From positions 372,001 to 436,000 of the forward strand of contig VZSF01000637.1 in NCBI GenBank assembly GCA_013398295.1: a stretch of DNA of 64,000 bases, read 5' to 3'. Positions 52,243 through 64,000 of the stretch are shown in pieces. Origin of the DNA: Chionis minor. Lineage: Eukaryota > Chordata > Aves > Charadriiformes > Chionididae. Position 1 is the first letter of the stretch. Every line of letters starts with the position of its first letter. The position numbers were made by a program, and so were the translations under genes. The notes below the pieces were generated by a model, which saw nothing but the letters and a program-made list of their open reading frames with translations, made no database searches and was not told the origin of the DNA.

Positions 52243-53536
52243 AATTTGATTGAAAGCCTGCTCTATGACTGAATGTCAAGGTGTCACAGCAATGTGAGAG
52301 GATGCCAGCACATTTCTGGAACACGTATGAAATCCTTCACTTCTATCCCAGCCCCTAAAATCCAGGCTGTGAGCTGGCTGTCCTGTGGGTCAGGCTCTCC
52401 CACAGGTCCTGCAGAGAAGGACCTGAGAGTAATTTGTTGGTTAGGTTGCCTCTCAGCTGAGAGGCCATTGTACTCATGTTAAGGACGTTTTAAGGATGTG
52501 GTGAAACACGGTCAATGCATGCTGTGAACACTGGATTCTTAACCTTACTTACCAGCTGCAATTTTTATATAATTAGTATATAATAATCTATTCTGATGAT
52601 ATATATCCAAGTTTAGGTTCTGTGTTCTGCAACTAGCTGCAGCAAGTATTTAGAACAAAAATATGGCCAATCATCATTATTATTTATTTATGCTTTTATA
52701 GTACTACTAAAAAGTCCTACATGTGACCGTATATGGTTGCTCTGTAGATTGCAATTAAACTGTATCATGATCTGCAGTCTTAGGTAATGAAAAATAAATA
52801 GTTTAAATATTTGGTTTTTTCCAAAAATGAAGAAGGATTATATTATCATGTTATAACCGGTGCCTGGTATCAAGTGGCCCTGTAGTACTTAAGGTTAAAT
52901 ATGATTGTCCTCATTTACTACAAGGGCATGCGGGTATGAGAGACGAAAGTGCGTCTTAGAGCATCTGAGATTCAGAAACATTTATCTGCTCTTAATCATG
53001 ACCTCACTTTTGCTCCTTTCTGGAAATAGAAAGGAAGAAAGAGGTTCTTGCCATGTAATACTGAGAAAATGTGGATATAAACAAAAAAATCTTTGTTTGA
53101 GATTAGAAGCCATTATTAAGACTGCTGAACATGGATTAGATGGATGTTTTTGTGAAAGCACCAAGGAAGTAACACCATTGATAAATTGTCAGCTGCATAA
53201 TATACTAATTGAAGCAAAATAGTTTTTAAGGCTAGGGTTCCTCTGCTGTCATGCAAGCAATGCAAATGAAGGGTCAGAATACACAAACGGAAAGAAAAAT
53301 ATTTTAATCTGAAGTTCTGTAAAACACTTTGTAACCTAGAGCAAATATGTAACAGGTCTTACTCTTTTTAGAATCGTTAGGCAAAAAAGTGCACTCTTCC
53401 ATTTGCATATGCTTAAGATACCAAGTGATCAAAACCTTAAGATAAAGTATTCTTTTAGCAAGACTTGTAGTTTGGCCAATGTGCAGCTTCGTAGTAGATA
53501 GAAGAGTATTTCTCATTAGACTCTCATTGGGCACAG
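52243..53536. other. AT-rich non-coding DNA
   Basis: No repeat is securely recognised. A 15-20 base resemblance to CR1 ('cagagaaggacctgagagt') near 52411 is too short to call. The 105-codon frame at 52905-53222 has no domain. Confidence 0.45.
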
Positions 53537-53637
53537 CATGAAGTACAACATGGAGCCAAGCTGTACACCAGGGGAGATATACGGCTTCTGTACAGCTGCC
53601 ATCACCCGCCTCGAGAAACTGAAATGGGAGTACACAG
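53537..53637 (+). CDS. Candidate single internal coding exon, product unknown
   Basis: A 101-base segment lies between an acceptor-like 'ctctcattgggcacag' (ending 53536) and a good donor CAG|GTAAAT (GT at 53638-53639). In the frame starting at 53538 it gives 33 codons, beginning MKYNMEPSCTPGEIYGFC and ending RLEKLKWEYT. Stops lie just outside on both sides (TAG at 53517 and TAA at 53643), as expected if the exon is bounded by these sites. By hand count, 22 of the 33 codons end in G or C although the region is AT-rich. I do not recognise the protein, and no partner exon was found in the window. The upstream polypyrimidine run is only moderate, and an AG lies about 18 bases before the acceptor. 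It could be chance. Confidence 0.33.
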
Positions 53638-55194
53638 GTAAATAAAGCTGTGAGAAAGTTTGTGGGGCTTTGGGTGGGTGGGGAATGGTTTGATTTGAAT
53701 TTTTGGTGGATTTTTTTGGAAGAGAATCTTCAGTGAGAAAGCTACCTAACAGCAAAGAAGGAAGCAAGAGTCTTTGCCTGGTGCTGTTCAGACTAAGCGC
53801 AGGAGGACGGGGAACTCTAAACTCACTGCCTGAAGATTGTGTCTGTTCTGCTGCTCCACAGCAGTTCTGATCGATTCAGGCCAGTTTTGAGGCACTCATG
53901 CAGCATGAGTATGTAGTCCTGCCTACCACATTGTGTTCCACTTGTCTCTGAAATGTGGATTAAGAGTAGTTGATTTGGGTGCTTGCAGATCCTGGAATGA
54001 TGTAAAACAGTAAATTATCCCTCCAAACCCTACTCTGAAACAAGGCAAATAAATAAATTGCAATAGATATTAACACGTTCTTTCTCTGTCTCTCACATGC
54101 AGGTTATTTCAGTTTGCTTAGAAAAGCAAATGTGAAGCTATTTACAATCAAAGTATATGTGCATTAGGTCTGCACATATATCTCTATTTATATTTATTCT
54201 GCAGCCATTTACAAAGTGCACAGTGTGGATATCTGTTAGGCTTTTAGCTCCCTACCCAGTTAGAGCATATCATAAAGCCTAAACTAGATCAGTCAAAGGA
54301 ACCAAAGGAGTTTCCAGCTCTATTTGATTCAGAGAACCAGCTGAAAATTTCCTTAACAAGTACAGTACATTTGGGCCTTTAGCTATAGTGAACTACCACT
54401 GGAAAATGATAGTTTATCATTCACAGCAGTGAGAAAGGAGGTCATACAAGGATCACCTCTCCAATGACATAAACATGAGACTTTTCTCACAAGCTGTCAA
54501 ACTTCAATTGTTGGTGAGATCTGTTGTGTCAGTGTTTCATAATAATTGCTTCTAAGTCTTGTTAAGGGTCTAAAACAAATTACCTGAGTGACATGCTTTT
54601 GGCACCAGTGAAGGAACAGCGAGGGGAATACGCATTGCGTAACAGAGTTGCCTATCAAGATTTTCTCTGAGTTTATTGCAGCCATTTTACTATTACTTCC
54701 CATTATTTGAAATACCACAAAAAAAGTTGCAAGTTGTCTCATGCTCTCAAGGAAACATTTGTTCCCTGGATAATAGTCTAGCTGGCCAACATAAACTTAT
54801 TCATAACAATAGACTTCTTTTTAAGAAGAGATGTTTTAAACAAACTGAAAAAAGTTAATCCTTTCAGTTATGAAAGACTTTCTTAGATTTAAAAGGTAAT
54901 ACCAACTGTCTTTGCAGTGTAAGTCAGTTACTATTTCTTTTACATCCTATGCAATAAATGGATGGCAGATTATATATATTAATGAAAATCAACCACACAC
55001 CTATCGTAACCTACAGAAATGCGCTTGCCTGAAAAAATATATCAAATTAAATATATTTATATACATAAAATTTTTATGTATTTCCTTGTTAACAGCTGAA
55101 GAGGAAGTGAAATGACTTACTACTTGCAAAACGCTGCTCCTGTTTGATTAAGTATAATGAGATTTATATGAGTGTGGAAAGGGGTTCTGGGATT
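53638..55194. other. AT-rich non-coding DNA
   Basis: A G/T-rich tract follows the exon candidate (about 53655-53720). Nothing else is recognised. Confidence 0.5.
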
Positions 55195-55255
55195 GGGGTT
55201 TTGCTGGGTTTGTTTGGATTTTTTTACATTGACCAAACATGCAAACAAAAACCCC
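55195..55255. repeat. Imperfect inverted repeat (hairpin)
   Basis: Left arm 55195-55217 and right arm 55233-55255 can pair at 17 of 23 positions, with perfect ends (ggggtttt/aaaacccc and gtttgg/ccaaac) around a 15-base loop. The arms are G/T- and A/C-rich, so low complexity may explain the pairing. Confidence 0.5.
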
Positions 55256-58200
55256 ACTGAATGAAGAATGGGTCAGCCTTTCTCCTTTTTACTCTCATAA
55301 GCATATTTCACACAGAAGGTCAGATAGGTGAGCACCGTACCTTGCAAAACTTACAATCTCAGCAATGAGTCAATTTAAGTGTAAAATAACTCAGAGGCAG
55401 ACAAGAGAGACAAATACTTGATTACTTACTTGTGACTGCCACTTCTTTAGGCGTTTATTTAAAAAACAAACAACCAGCCAAACCCCTCTTCTGCTTGCAG
55501 GGCCAGGTCTATTTTTCAGGCACAAACTGCTTTTTGGATTTGATAAACAGGACACATCAACTAACAATTCAAACTCCAAAGCCATAGTAATAGGTATGTG
55601 GCTTTTTCCCAGAGGCTTGAAGTTAAAATGCTACAAGCACTGCAGAATGGCAGCTAAACACATGTCCCCTGGGCTCTGCAAGGCTTCATTCTGCACAATG
55701 ATGGAAATGTGAAAAACAAGTTGAATGCAGATTTGGCCATTTCCACCAAGCTGCAAAAGCCTAGAGATTTTGTTGGTTATGTCAGGGAATCAAGCTCTCA
55801 TTGCTCAGTTTAAAGCAAAAAGTTACATGTGCTGAACTTTGCTTTTTGCTTTGTCTGGGACCAAAGAAGTAGAACTCTTCTTAATTAGGAGCTTGCAGAC
55901 ATGATGTTAAACCTTAAAATGGGCGTATTTTTACATAGCATAAAGCAAAAATGACCTTTCTTTGCAAACAAGTTTGGTTTTTTTTTGTCTGGCAGTTTTT
56001 TGTTGCGCTGTCATGCTACTCATCGTTGGGGTTACGTTGTTGGTGACTGACCATTTAAAGCCCATCCCGACACATGGGTTTGATGCAGTCTTCCTCTCAG
56101 TTGTTCTGATGCAGCAGTGCACTTGGCCATTGCTCGTTCCTTTCTGTTTCAGAGGACAGAGCAGTTACCATCCTGGCCCTGTGCCTGGGGCGTGGTGGAG
56201 ATGCTTTCTGACCTGTCTGAATATGCTGAGGGCACTAAGGGTTTTCTGAATAGCGCTGCTTAGTTAGAAAGATGGGGTGTGTTAGGGAGAAGCAGTACTC
56301 GACATGCAGTAAGAATTATTCTCTCTCTGATTAACAGCTACTATTTTAAGGATTTGTGTAGTCGCATAGTTAATGATTCGCAAGCACGTAATTCCCTTAG
56401 AATTGTATTTTCTGGGTGCCAGTAACAGTACGGGACTAAGAACTGCTGCCCTGGCTGAGGTTTCTACTTGCGACTTGCTTCTGCCTTCGTAGTCTACTGT
56501 AAACAGCATAAAAGCTGTAGTGTGTCGGGACTGATTAGTATTCTAAAATAGTTTAAGAGAACTAATGGGCCTCCTTCACATGCATTGTGTAAGTCATGAG
56601 TACCAGCGCTAAACGAGACATAAATTAAGCCATGTACATTCACATGTAGTTGGCAAATGCAGTTAAATGTACCTTTCTCTGGTAATATATTTTTAATATA
56701 TTGAATCAGCAGCAAAGATACAACAATAGCCTTTCCCACTAGGTAAAGAACCCAATTTCATTGTGTGTTTGCTCAGTACAGGAACATATGTAGACTACAA
56801 CATGGTCTAAATTCCAATAGGGGTTCTGACTATTATTGCAAAATAATGCTAATAATGCTAGAAAGTGGTTGACATTATTATGGTGGCGATGTGTATGTGA
56901 AGTTTCACAAACAGCTCTTCCCATAGGCCTTGGCATGAGACCACCATTCCGCAAAAGCAGTCATTCCACTCCATTTCCAAAATAAGACAAAGCCTTCACC
57001 TCTTGCTGAGAAAATACAGTCCTACAAAACTAAGCACCATTTATCACATATGGCTTGTCAACTCAAACCAAGCACTCTTCTTAACTGCCCACAAACTGAC
57101 AGTGAGAAATATTGTTCTGTCATATTTTATTCTCCACATACATTCTAGAAACAACCCTATTTCAGATCCATTGTTCAGCTATGATCTGGATAGCCCAAGC
57201 TACTTTTCCCACCCTCCAAAGTATATAGTGGCTGTAAAACCACACAACAGCTCCCTAATTTCCTCCTGATATAGACCAAATGCCACACTGTAATAACTTT
57301 ATGGTACATGAGCAGTTTCATGCCTAATTACTGTATTTCTGTGTGCAAAATTGGAGGCTCAGTATAGAAAATTTGGCTCGAAGTTGTTTCCGAACTTGGT
57401 TTCAGGAGTATGGATTTCCTATTTATTATTATTTCAGCTCGGATGGGTCTAAACCTTGGGGTCAAAATAATTCTTGACGTAATGAATTTTACTTCAACCT
57501 TTCTTATGTTTAAAAAAATATTTAAAATCTTAAAATTAGTTTTATCTATGTAGTGACATATATCTTCATGCATTTGGGAGTTGTTTGGGAAGGTCGTTCG
57601 CAGTTATTTAGAAACTAATCTCTGTAAATCTGTTAAAAAATAATAACAAGAGTAAAATATTTTTTCACAAACTCTTGTGCTACAGGAGGTAGTCTTTACA
57701 TTTCAAATTTACTTTTCTTGTTAAGTAAAAGACATGTTCTGTGAAAAGTGCGTCTGGGCCTTTTTGATAAAGATGATTTTCACAGAGCTGAGGGCCAGTG
57801 ACTTTCTATATCCTCGGGCTGGTCTAGAGGAATGGCCGTCGCCTTTCACACCCTACTCTGCTGAGGAAATTTCTGAGTAAGTGTATCTATGTTGTTCATA
57901 GACTCCACCAGTCCAATCCCATTCTTCCAACAGGGAGCCATAATGAAGAATAGCTTTCCAGCACAAAATACTTATGGCATTGTGGTATTGTCCTGCTACT
58001 TACTGCCTAGCACTGCGGCTGGTTCAATGATAAGTGGTCCATCCTGTGACTGATGAGATTCTGGGATTAGTTTTTATTCCAGAGCGAGTAGGCTGACTAG
58101 GTAAGTGAGGAGGGCTGGTCACCTATCAGTGGCACTTCTACCAGTGTAGTTAATTCTGAATCTTAGACCTGAAATTAGTGTATTTTTGCCCTACGTTTGA

Positions 58201-60247
58201 GGAACAATATTTCCTACAGTAATCTGAAGGAATGATCAGATAGGCCACTGAATATCAATTAGGTCCTATTGACTTCGGTGACACAGGATATGACCGTACA
58301 CTTTCTGTGATTTATGTGGTGCTGTAAGCTAAAATATCTTTTACAGAATGACGATCAGTGCAGTTTTCTGACAGCTAATTATGTGACTCTCACAATTTGG
58401 AAGTACTAAACAAGATTTCTGTCATAAACAACATCATAAATCCAGAATAATTCAAGTTTTATTGTAATGCATTACATGGAAGTTTAGATCATTTGCTGAG
58501 GTTCCACTGCATCTTTCCTTCTCTCTGCATTAGTGGAGTTGTACTGGCTGGATCCAGGCCTACCATCTAATGCTGTTTCTGCTATCAGAAATGCCAGGTT
58601 CTACCAACAAAATCTCATGAAACAAAGAATTTAGTTGCATCTGTAACTTTGTCAAAGCAGCAGGAGGTTTCCTGATAGATAAAAATGATTAGACAGATTA
58701 TGTTGGGTTTGGTGGTTTTTTTTTCAATTAAGGAGTACAGATTCATAAAATATGCCAGTGTAAGACCTTTTGATTTTGCTTGCTTCAATCCACTGTGAAA
58801 TCATGTGGACAATGAGTATTACCTGTGTTGTTTTACAACAGAAATCAATATTTTTCACATTTGTTTTAACTGTAGTTTAAAACTAGTCTCCTGCTGTGGC
58901 CACATAAAACTTTTAAGGCATGTTCTTCGTACGAGCTCACGAATCAGTGATGATGCACCATAGTGTTTACCAGATCAGCCAATCAGACATTTAGCAAACT
59001 TATAGGCTAAATGAAGTCAGACACTGCAACTACAAGGCAATTTCCTTTCCTGAATTGAGATCAATATTTACTAGCTTTCTACAATGTTGCCTATGCTTGC
59101 TTGATCAGCATCTGCTTCTGAAGACCATTGATTGTCCAGAAGGCCTTTTCAAAGGCAGATAATGTTCTTTTCAAATACACTTTGTATTGATCAGCAAAAA
59201 GAAAGTTTTTGATGGTGCAGAGTGCAAAAGCCATTTATAAAGATTAAGGACAGTGATATGTCGCTGTGGGTCACAACGAGGTTGAATTTATATGAGCTAA
59301 TGCATGTTCTACTTTTGAAGACAATAGACAAAAGTATTTGAGGATTTAAGTGATAGTATGCCTCCACTTGCAAAATACCTGCTATATTGTCTCCAGGGAA
59401 TTAAACTTTTCTCCTTCAAAAATGAATTGTTTGTACCTACTGTCCAGTCTTTTCCCACATGACTGTTCATATTCTGTTTCCTATGACAAATTAATATATT
59501 AACTAGATGGACTGTGGAATCTGATTTAAAAAAAAAAAATCTTTGATTTTACATGCTTTAAACCAGTACGAAATAGACATGAATGCAGTCAGAATTTGAA
59601 CAGCTAGTGTAATAGAAAAATACCTTGGACTCTCACAAAAACCCCCAAGATTAATCCAGAACTCAGTTTCAGAGACTTTCAAAAGCTTTATATTTGATTC
59701 TTCTCCCTGTTTTTTTATGTTTGAGGAACATGGTGCATCTGAGTTTTGCCCTAGAAATGTAAGAGTGTGTTCTGAAAGCCAGTGTATCATCCTGAGTGAA
59801 AAAAGATGACAGGATATTCACAGAGGTTTTGGTGCAAGAGTTGGTGCTGTGAGAGTCTAATACAGCAGCTGAAGCTAGAAAGAATTAAGAGGGCTTCTTC
59901 CAGGGTGTCATAGACCAGATATGCTTTTAAAAAAATATAAATGGAACGGGCATCTACCTGTATGGTCTGCTGTTGTCTACATCTCTACAGCAATAATAAC
60001 TGCAGTGTATCTATGAAATAAGCATTTGGTTTCCTAGCTGGAGTTCTCTGCAAATGCCAAGGTTGATCACTGGAATATGGCACATACCTCCCATTAATGT
60101 AAACAGCAGTGGCATATATGTTCAAGGACAAAATTCTGCTCTGAGTCTTTTATCAACTTCAGTAATGTATTTTTCATACAGGAAATACGTGTCTCTTCTG
60201 AGCCGCTTGTGAAAACTCTTTCTACACATATGAATCTTCTTTGCCAA
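55256..60247. other. AT-rich non-coding DNA
   Basis: About 5 kb without a recognisable exon, RNA gene or repeat family. The frame at 55962-56249 is hydrophobic because of T-rich sequence and is not convincing. There is an A-tract at 59528-59539. Confidence 0.5.
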
Positions 60248-60264
60248 TAAAAAAAAAAAAAAAA
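60248..60264. repeat. A homopolymer tract
   Basis: Uninterrupted run of about 17 A. Confidence 0.8.
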
Positions 60265-61975
60265 GTCCACAAAGGGCAAATAACTTTCTCTTGTCTTAAC
60301 TAAAGGAAATTGGTAATGATTAAACAATTCACTTGCCAGACCACTAAAGCTCGCACTCTTGTAATTTCTCCAAGACTTTCTGCATATTGCAGGATTCTTG
60401 GCTCGTTTAACAGGCACTCTCTCACCTCCTTTGGCCATGATGCATTAGAACAGTGACTTTTCTCCAACAGGTGAAACTTGCTGGTGACACTTTCAAAGAC
60501 AGAAAGTACAAAATAAATTGTTGCTAAATTTCCCAGGCATCTCTAATAGTCTTCGTAGAGAAGCACCTCAAGATGTATGTAAAATAAAGAAAATACAAGC
60601 TGGAGAGTTGTTAACGGTTTGAACTTAGATGTAAGTGTCCAAGGAAATCAATTCTGACCCAAAATGCATAGTTGCATTAGCATAGAAAGAGCCTGGGAAG
60701 GGCTGAATTCTTTCTGGAGTGGCCAAGTATATCTGTGACAAGAGCTTGACTGAAACAGAAAAGCTACTTATGTTTTGCTTTCTCCCCTTCTCATGCAGAA
60801 GCCAGGGTTTTTCCGAACTTGACTCTGAGGCTTCCTTTGACAGTTTAGTTTTGCTCTTTTAAACTCATCGAATGTTTTTTTTCATAGACTTTTCTTGGTT
60901 TTCATCCACCTCAGGTCCCTGGAGGAGGTCAGTGCCTCCAAATGTTTTATCATTCTTTTTCTTGTAATGCTATTATATAATACATTTAATACGGAGGATC
61001 CTGTCAAAATGAAATCTGAACTGGGTTAATCTGAGAGTTTATCCTTTATGGTTGTTTTCCTGCTGTCCAGTTGTGGAGCTCTGAAGTTTATCTGTTTTCA
61101 GATACGGTTTTTACTCCTGTTCCACAAGGATGGCATGTCTGTACCAGATCACAGTTCACAGCATCACCCCTTTCTTCAGATGCCAGCTGATACTTTGATT
61201 GCAGGTATTTTTTTCTAGGACGCGACATATTTGATTAAATTAATTATTCCACTTCTGTGTGCATATGTTATCCTATTTAGAATAGAACTTTTGCTTCTTC
61301 ACACCTTTTGAGACATCTAGTGTCATTTAAACAATTTTGAGTTTATATGAGAAGAATTTCTTGAGTACATATGCATTATGCATTTTGAAAGGTCTGTGGG
61401 CTTTGCATTTAACACCTTAGTGCCTTTCAAAGAGGTCTTCACTTGTGAAAGAAAACACATATACCATTGGTATCAATATTTGTCATATTAGTTTTTCCAT
61501 GAAGGTTCTCTCTATTTTGCACATATCATAAATGACAATATTAAGCTCTATAACAAATTTTTTAACAACTGTGTATCTCATGTCAGTGAAAAAAGTATCA
61601 GCTATCACCATGATTAATGAGCAAACTCCAGTGGAAGAAATAACATGAATACTCTGCACACAACAAGGTACTGCAGTACAGATATTTTATTACCCATGTT
61701 TACAAATGAACCAATAACTGCACACCCACATAACATGTGTTTATGGTTGATATAATTGAAGAAAATGTGCCAAGAATTGCAGTTTTCACAAAACCAATAA
61801 ATGTTTGTTTAATATGTAATGCTAAATTCAGTGCCATTTAAGACTAAACATCTCAAAGAAAAAAAAAAGCCAAATCCCAAAAGAAACCATATTCTGCATC
61901 TTGACTGAAAAAAATAATGGATTTTTTTTAAAACTAAAAAAAGACATCTAAAAGACATCTGAAAAAAGTGACAGT
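60265..61975. other. AT-rich non-coding DNA
   Basis: Nothing is recognised. Confidence 0.5.
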
Positions 61976-62010
61976 GTTATTGTTACTATTATTATTATTG
62001 TTATTGTTAT
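61976..62010. repeat. (TTA/TTG)n trinucleotide-like microsatellite
   Basis: Imperfect run of TTA and TTG triplets of about 35 bases. Confidence 0.75.
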
Positions 62011-62194
62011 GTCATTTATATTCTGTTAAGGGATAGGGCAAAATAATATCATTTCAAACTTCATTATTATGCAAAAGCAATTTTTACAATTCAGAGGAAA
62101 TTTTTTTTTTCTGAAGAAAAAAACAGACACTGTTTGTTTATTTAATGGGGCAAAAAGACAGCCAAAAATGTTGTGTTTTAATTTATGAATTAAG

Positions 62195-62216
62195 TAAAAA
62201 ATAAATAAATAAAAAG
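62195..62216. repeat. (AAAT)n microsatellite
   Basis: Short AAAT-unit tract, about four units with flanking A. Confidence 0.7.
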
Positions 62217-64000
62217 AATAATGTTTACATTGTAACACAATCTATGGTTTTATTTTATTTAAGACTTGACTGTGTGGTATAAAAGACATATAAAAGACTC
62301 CTTGACATTATTGTAATGAAGTAAGCTATTTAGAGGTATTACATTTTGAAAACCTGTTTTCCTGCAAGTATTCTCAGGCATTTTTATAGACCACTTCAGC
62401 TGCTCAAGAATTAGTCTTAATGGTCTTCTCCTCTGGAGCATTTTCAGAGATTTCTTTTGCAGTTCTTATATTAAGACGAACATCCCATTAATTCTCAGCT
62501 TCTTCAAATCCACCTTAGCAGTTACAAAGCAGAGGCAGCAGTCCATGATGAACCACCTCTCTATACACCATCAGATGCTTCCTGCTAAATACTTCTGCTC
62601 CATGGTGTACAGCTTGAGAAAGTCTGATATAATATATATACGAGTTTCTATCAGACTTAATGAGTTCAGCAGATCTTTCATTCTCACGTAAAGTTAAGTT
62701 CATTGCTTTCCTTCAAGAAGATCCAACCATTGGCTGGAGTAATGCATAAATGGTCAAGAAGCTTCCCTTTGACAACGGAGAAAACTGCTATCCTCGCAGC
62801 TTCTCTTAACTCTCCAATTCTTTTCTACAGCCTGAATTTCAGGGGAGTTTCTTTTCCACTTGACAGAACACTACAGAGATAGAAGACGCAATTTTGGATT
62901 GTTTATTAAAACAGCTGTTTTTCAGGTGGCCATGGTTTTACCCATTGTGTGAAAAGCTCATCGTGTTTAAATTCATGCAGGGAATGCATGTGTTTTTGTG
63001 GAGCAGAGACACGGTCAGAATAATCTTGAGTCCTTTATTACCCATTCTGAAGATGAGGCTTCCTGAGAGACTTAGAAATAGTTAAATTGGATTCATCTGG
63101 GGTTAGGTTTTTCATAGCACTTCTCCAGATCCAGAAGAGAACATGTGCCTTCTTGGACATCACTTGGGGGCCTCAGCTGCGGCAAAGTAGATGTACCACA
63201 AAGAGGTCCCAGGACACTCTGTCTTGGAAAGATACATGCATCTGGTTGATGCAGAAGTGGACTGCAGCCACATGTCATGAGAAGTGAAAATCTGGAAGGA
63301 ACAGTCCTTCTGCATCTCTGCCATCCTTCCCCCCACCTAAACTCGGTGCATTTCATATGTAAAGTGTTTGCACCACTGAAGTTCCTGCTCCAACACCAAC
63401 AGCTGATCATCATCACAGATGTTGCCAGGCAATTAAAATTTGCTTAGTTATGAAGGTAGATAATGTTCACTTGCTTGGGGCCCAATCCACATTTCTGGTG
63501 TATGCTTACCTGAACCTGTCATACCTGCTGCCAGCTACCAGACAGGGTGTTTTTAGGTGCCTGCTTAAATAGACAATTCTCTGGTCCCACTGCTAATAGA
63601 TGCTGGCCTGACTGGATATGTGTTTCTAAGCAGCCAGTCTGCGTAAGAACAGTCACAAAATAGATAAAAACTGAACCGCGGTGGCATTTTTTAGGTTCCA
63701 CAACTATCTTTGCAATACACAGGATTCAGAATCCTGCAATGTGAAGCCTGCATGTGTCTCAGACATTGCAAAGCCCATAGCCCTGGAAGGATGAGGTTCA
63801 AACTGGTGCTTTTTTGTTATAGGCTTGGCTTCTCAAGGTCAGAAGTTTGATCTGAGAAATTGTTTTTCAGGAAGCTGGCCAAGACGCAGAAGCAAACTTG
63901 GCACTTGGCTCATACTAAAAATGTCTCTGTCCATGCCATAAACATCGCTGCATGCTGGAGATGGGGCCAGCTGGGCCCTTTTTGCTGACTTTCTCAAGGA
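62217..64000. other. Non-coding DNA, nothing recognised
   Basis: The last 1.8 kb becomes a little less AT-rich from about 63080 on. Short frames lie on both strands (for example 63087-63287 plus and 63416-63093 minus) but overlap antisense. I see no domain, splice-flanked exon or repeat family up to the window end. Confidence 0.45.

Noticed and set aside
52405..52440. Short resemblance to CR1 after the element ending at 52242
   Set aside because: Fewer than 20 matching bases and no continuation on either side.
55962..56249. 95-codon hydrophobic frame suggesting a membrane protein
   Set aside because: Hydrophobicity follows from a T-rich start; no homologue recognised and an opposite frame is open as well.
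1..64000. Endogenous retrovirus, LTRs, tRNA or rRNA genes
   Set aside because: Looked for paired long repeats with TG...CA ends, gag/pol-like frames other than CR1, and tRNA-like folds; none was seen by eye.

Overview
The window looks like a gene-poor stretch of a bird chromosome. The call of a bird rests on several copies of the CR1 LINE with avian-type 3' ends. These carry the conserved tail beginning near 'ggttggactagatgatc' followed by short ATTCTGTG/ATTCTATG-like terminal repeats. The rest is AT-rich, non-coding vertebrate sequence with short homopolymer runs and microsatellites. I found no bacterial operons, ribosome binding sites, rRNA, tRNA, CRISPR arrays or retroviral LTRs. The species cannot be named from what I can see.

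Layout. 1-3.7 kb: AT-rich DNA with a TG-rich tract, a probable ancient MIR SINE (about 0.71-0.83 kb) and a minus-strand CR1 relic (about 1.75-2.56 kb), ending at a strong 81-base inverted repeat (3.69-3.77 kb). 3.8-20.3 kb: mostly featureless DNA, with an unusually open but unrecognised patch at 6.67-7.53 kb, which holds the longest open frame of the window, and a small minus-strand CR1 tail near 17.0 kb. 20.3-31.8 kb: two moderately GC-rich patches (20.3-20.8 and 26.3-27.2 kb), the second with a dense CpG cluster, that read like candidate conserved regulatory elements. There is also a second MIR-like relic near 27.7 kb. 31.8-33.8 kb: a long, decayed CR1 relic of an older amniote type on the minus strand. 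39.2-40.35 kb: the only CpG island of the window and the best promoter candidate, with no recognisable coding exon attached. 42.85-43.24 kb: a short non-autonomous hAT-type DNA transposon with matching terminal inverted repeats.

45.2-52.2 kb is the repeat-rich part. Four separate CR1 fragments of different ages lie in it, all on the plus strand: two adjacent 5'-truncated copies, one old amniote-type 3' end, and one short avian-type 3' end. At 53.5 kb a 101-base segment has the look of one internal coding exon (splice acceptor, open frame with GC-rich third positions, splice donor), but I cannot name the protein. 55-64 kb is AT-rich DNA with an imperfect hairpin and microsatellites only.

I see no set of genes working together here. 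The likely biology is a large intron or intergenic regulatory landscape. The testable items are the orphan CpG island, the candidate regulatory patches, the hairpin at 3.7 kb and the possible exon at 53.5 kb. I did not find a convincing new biological system.
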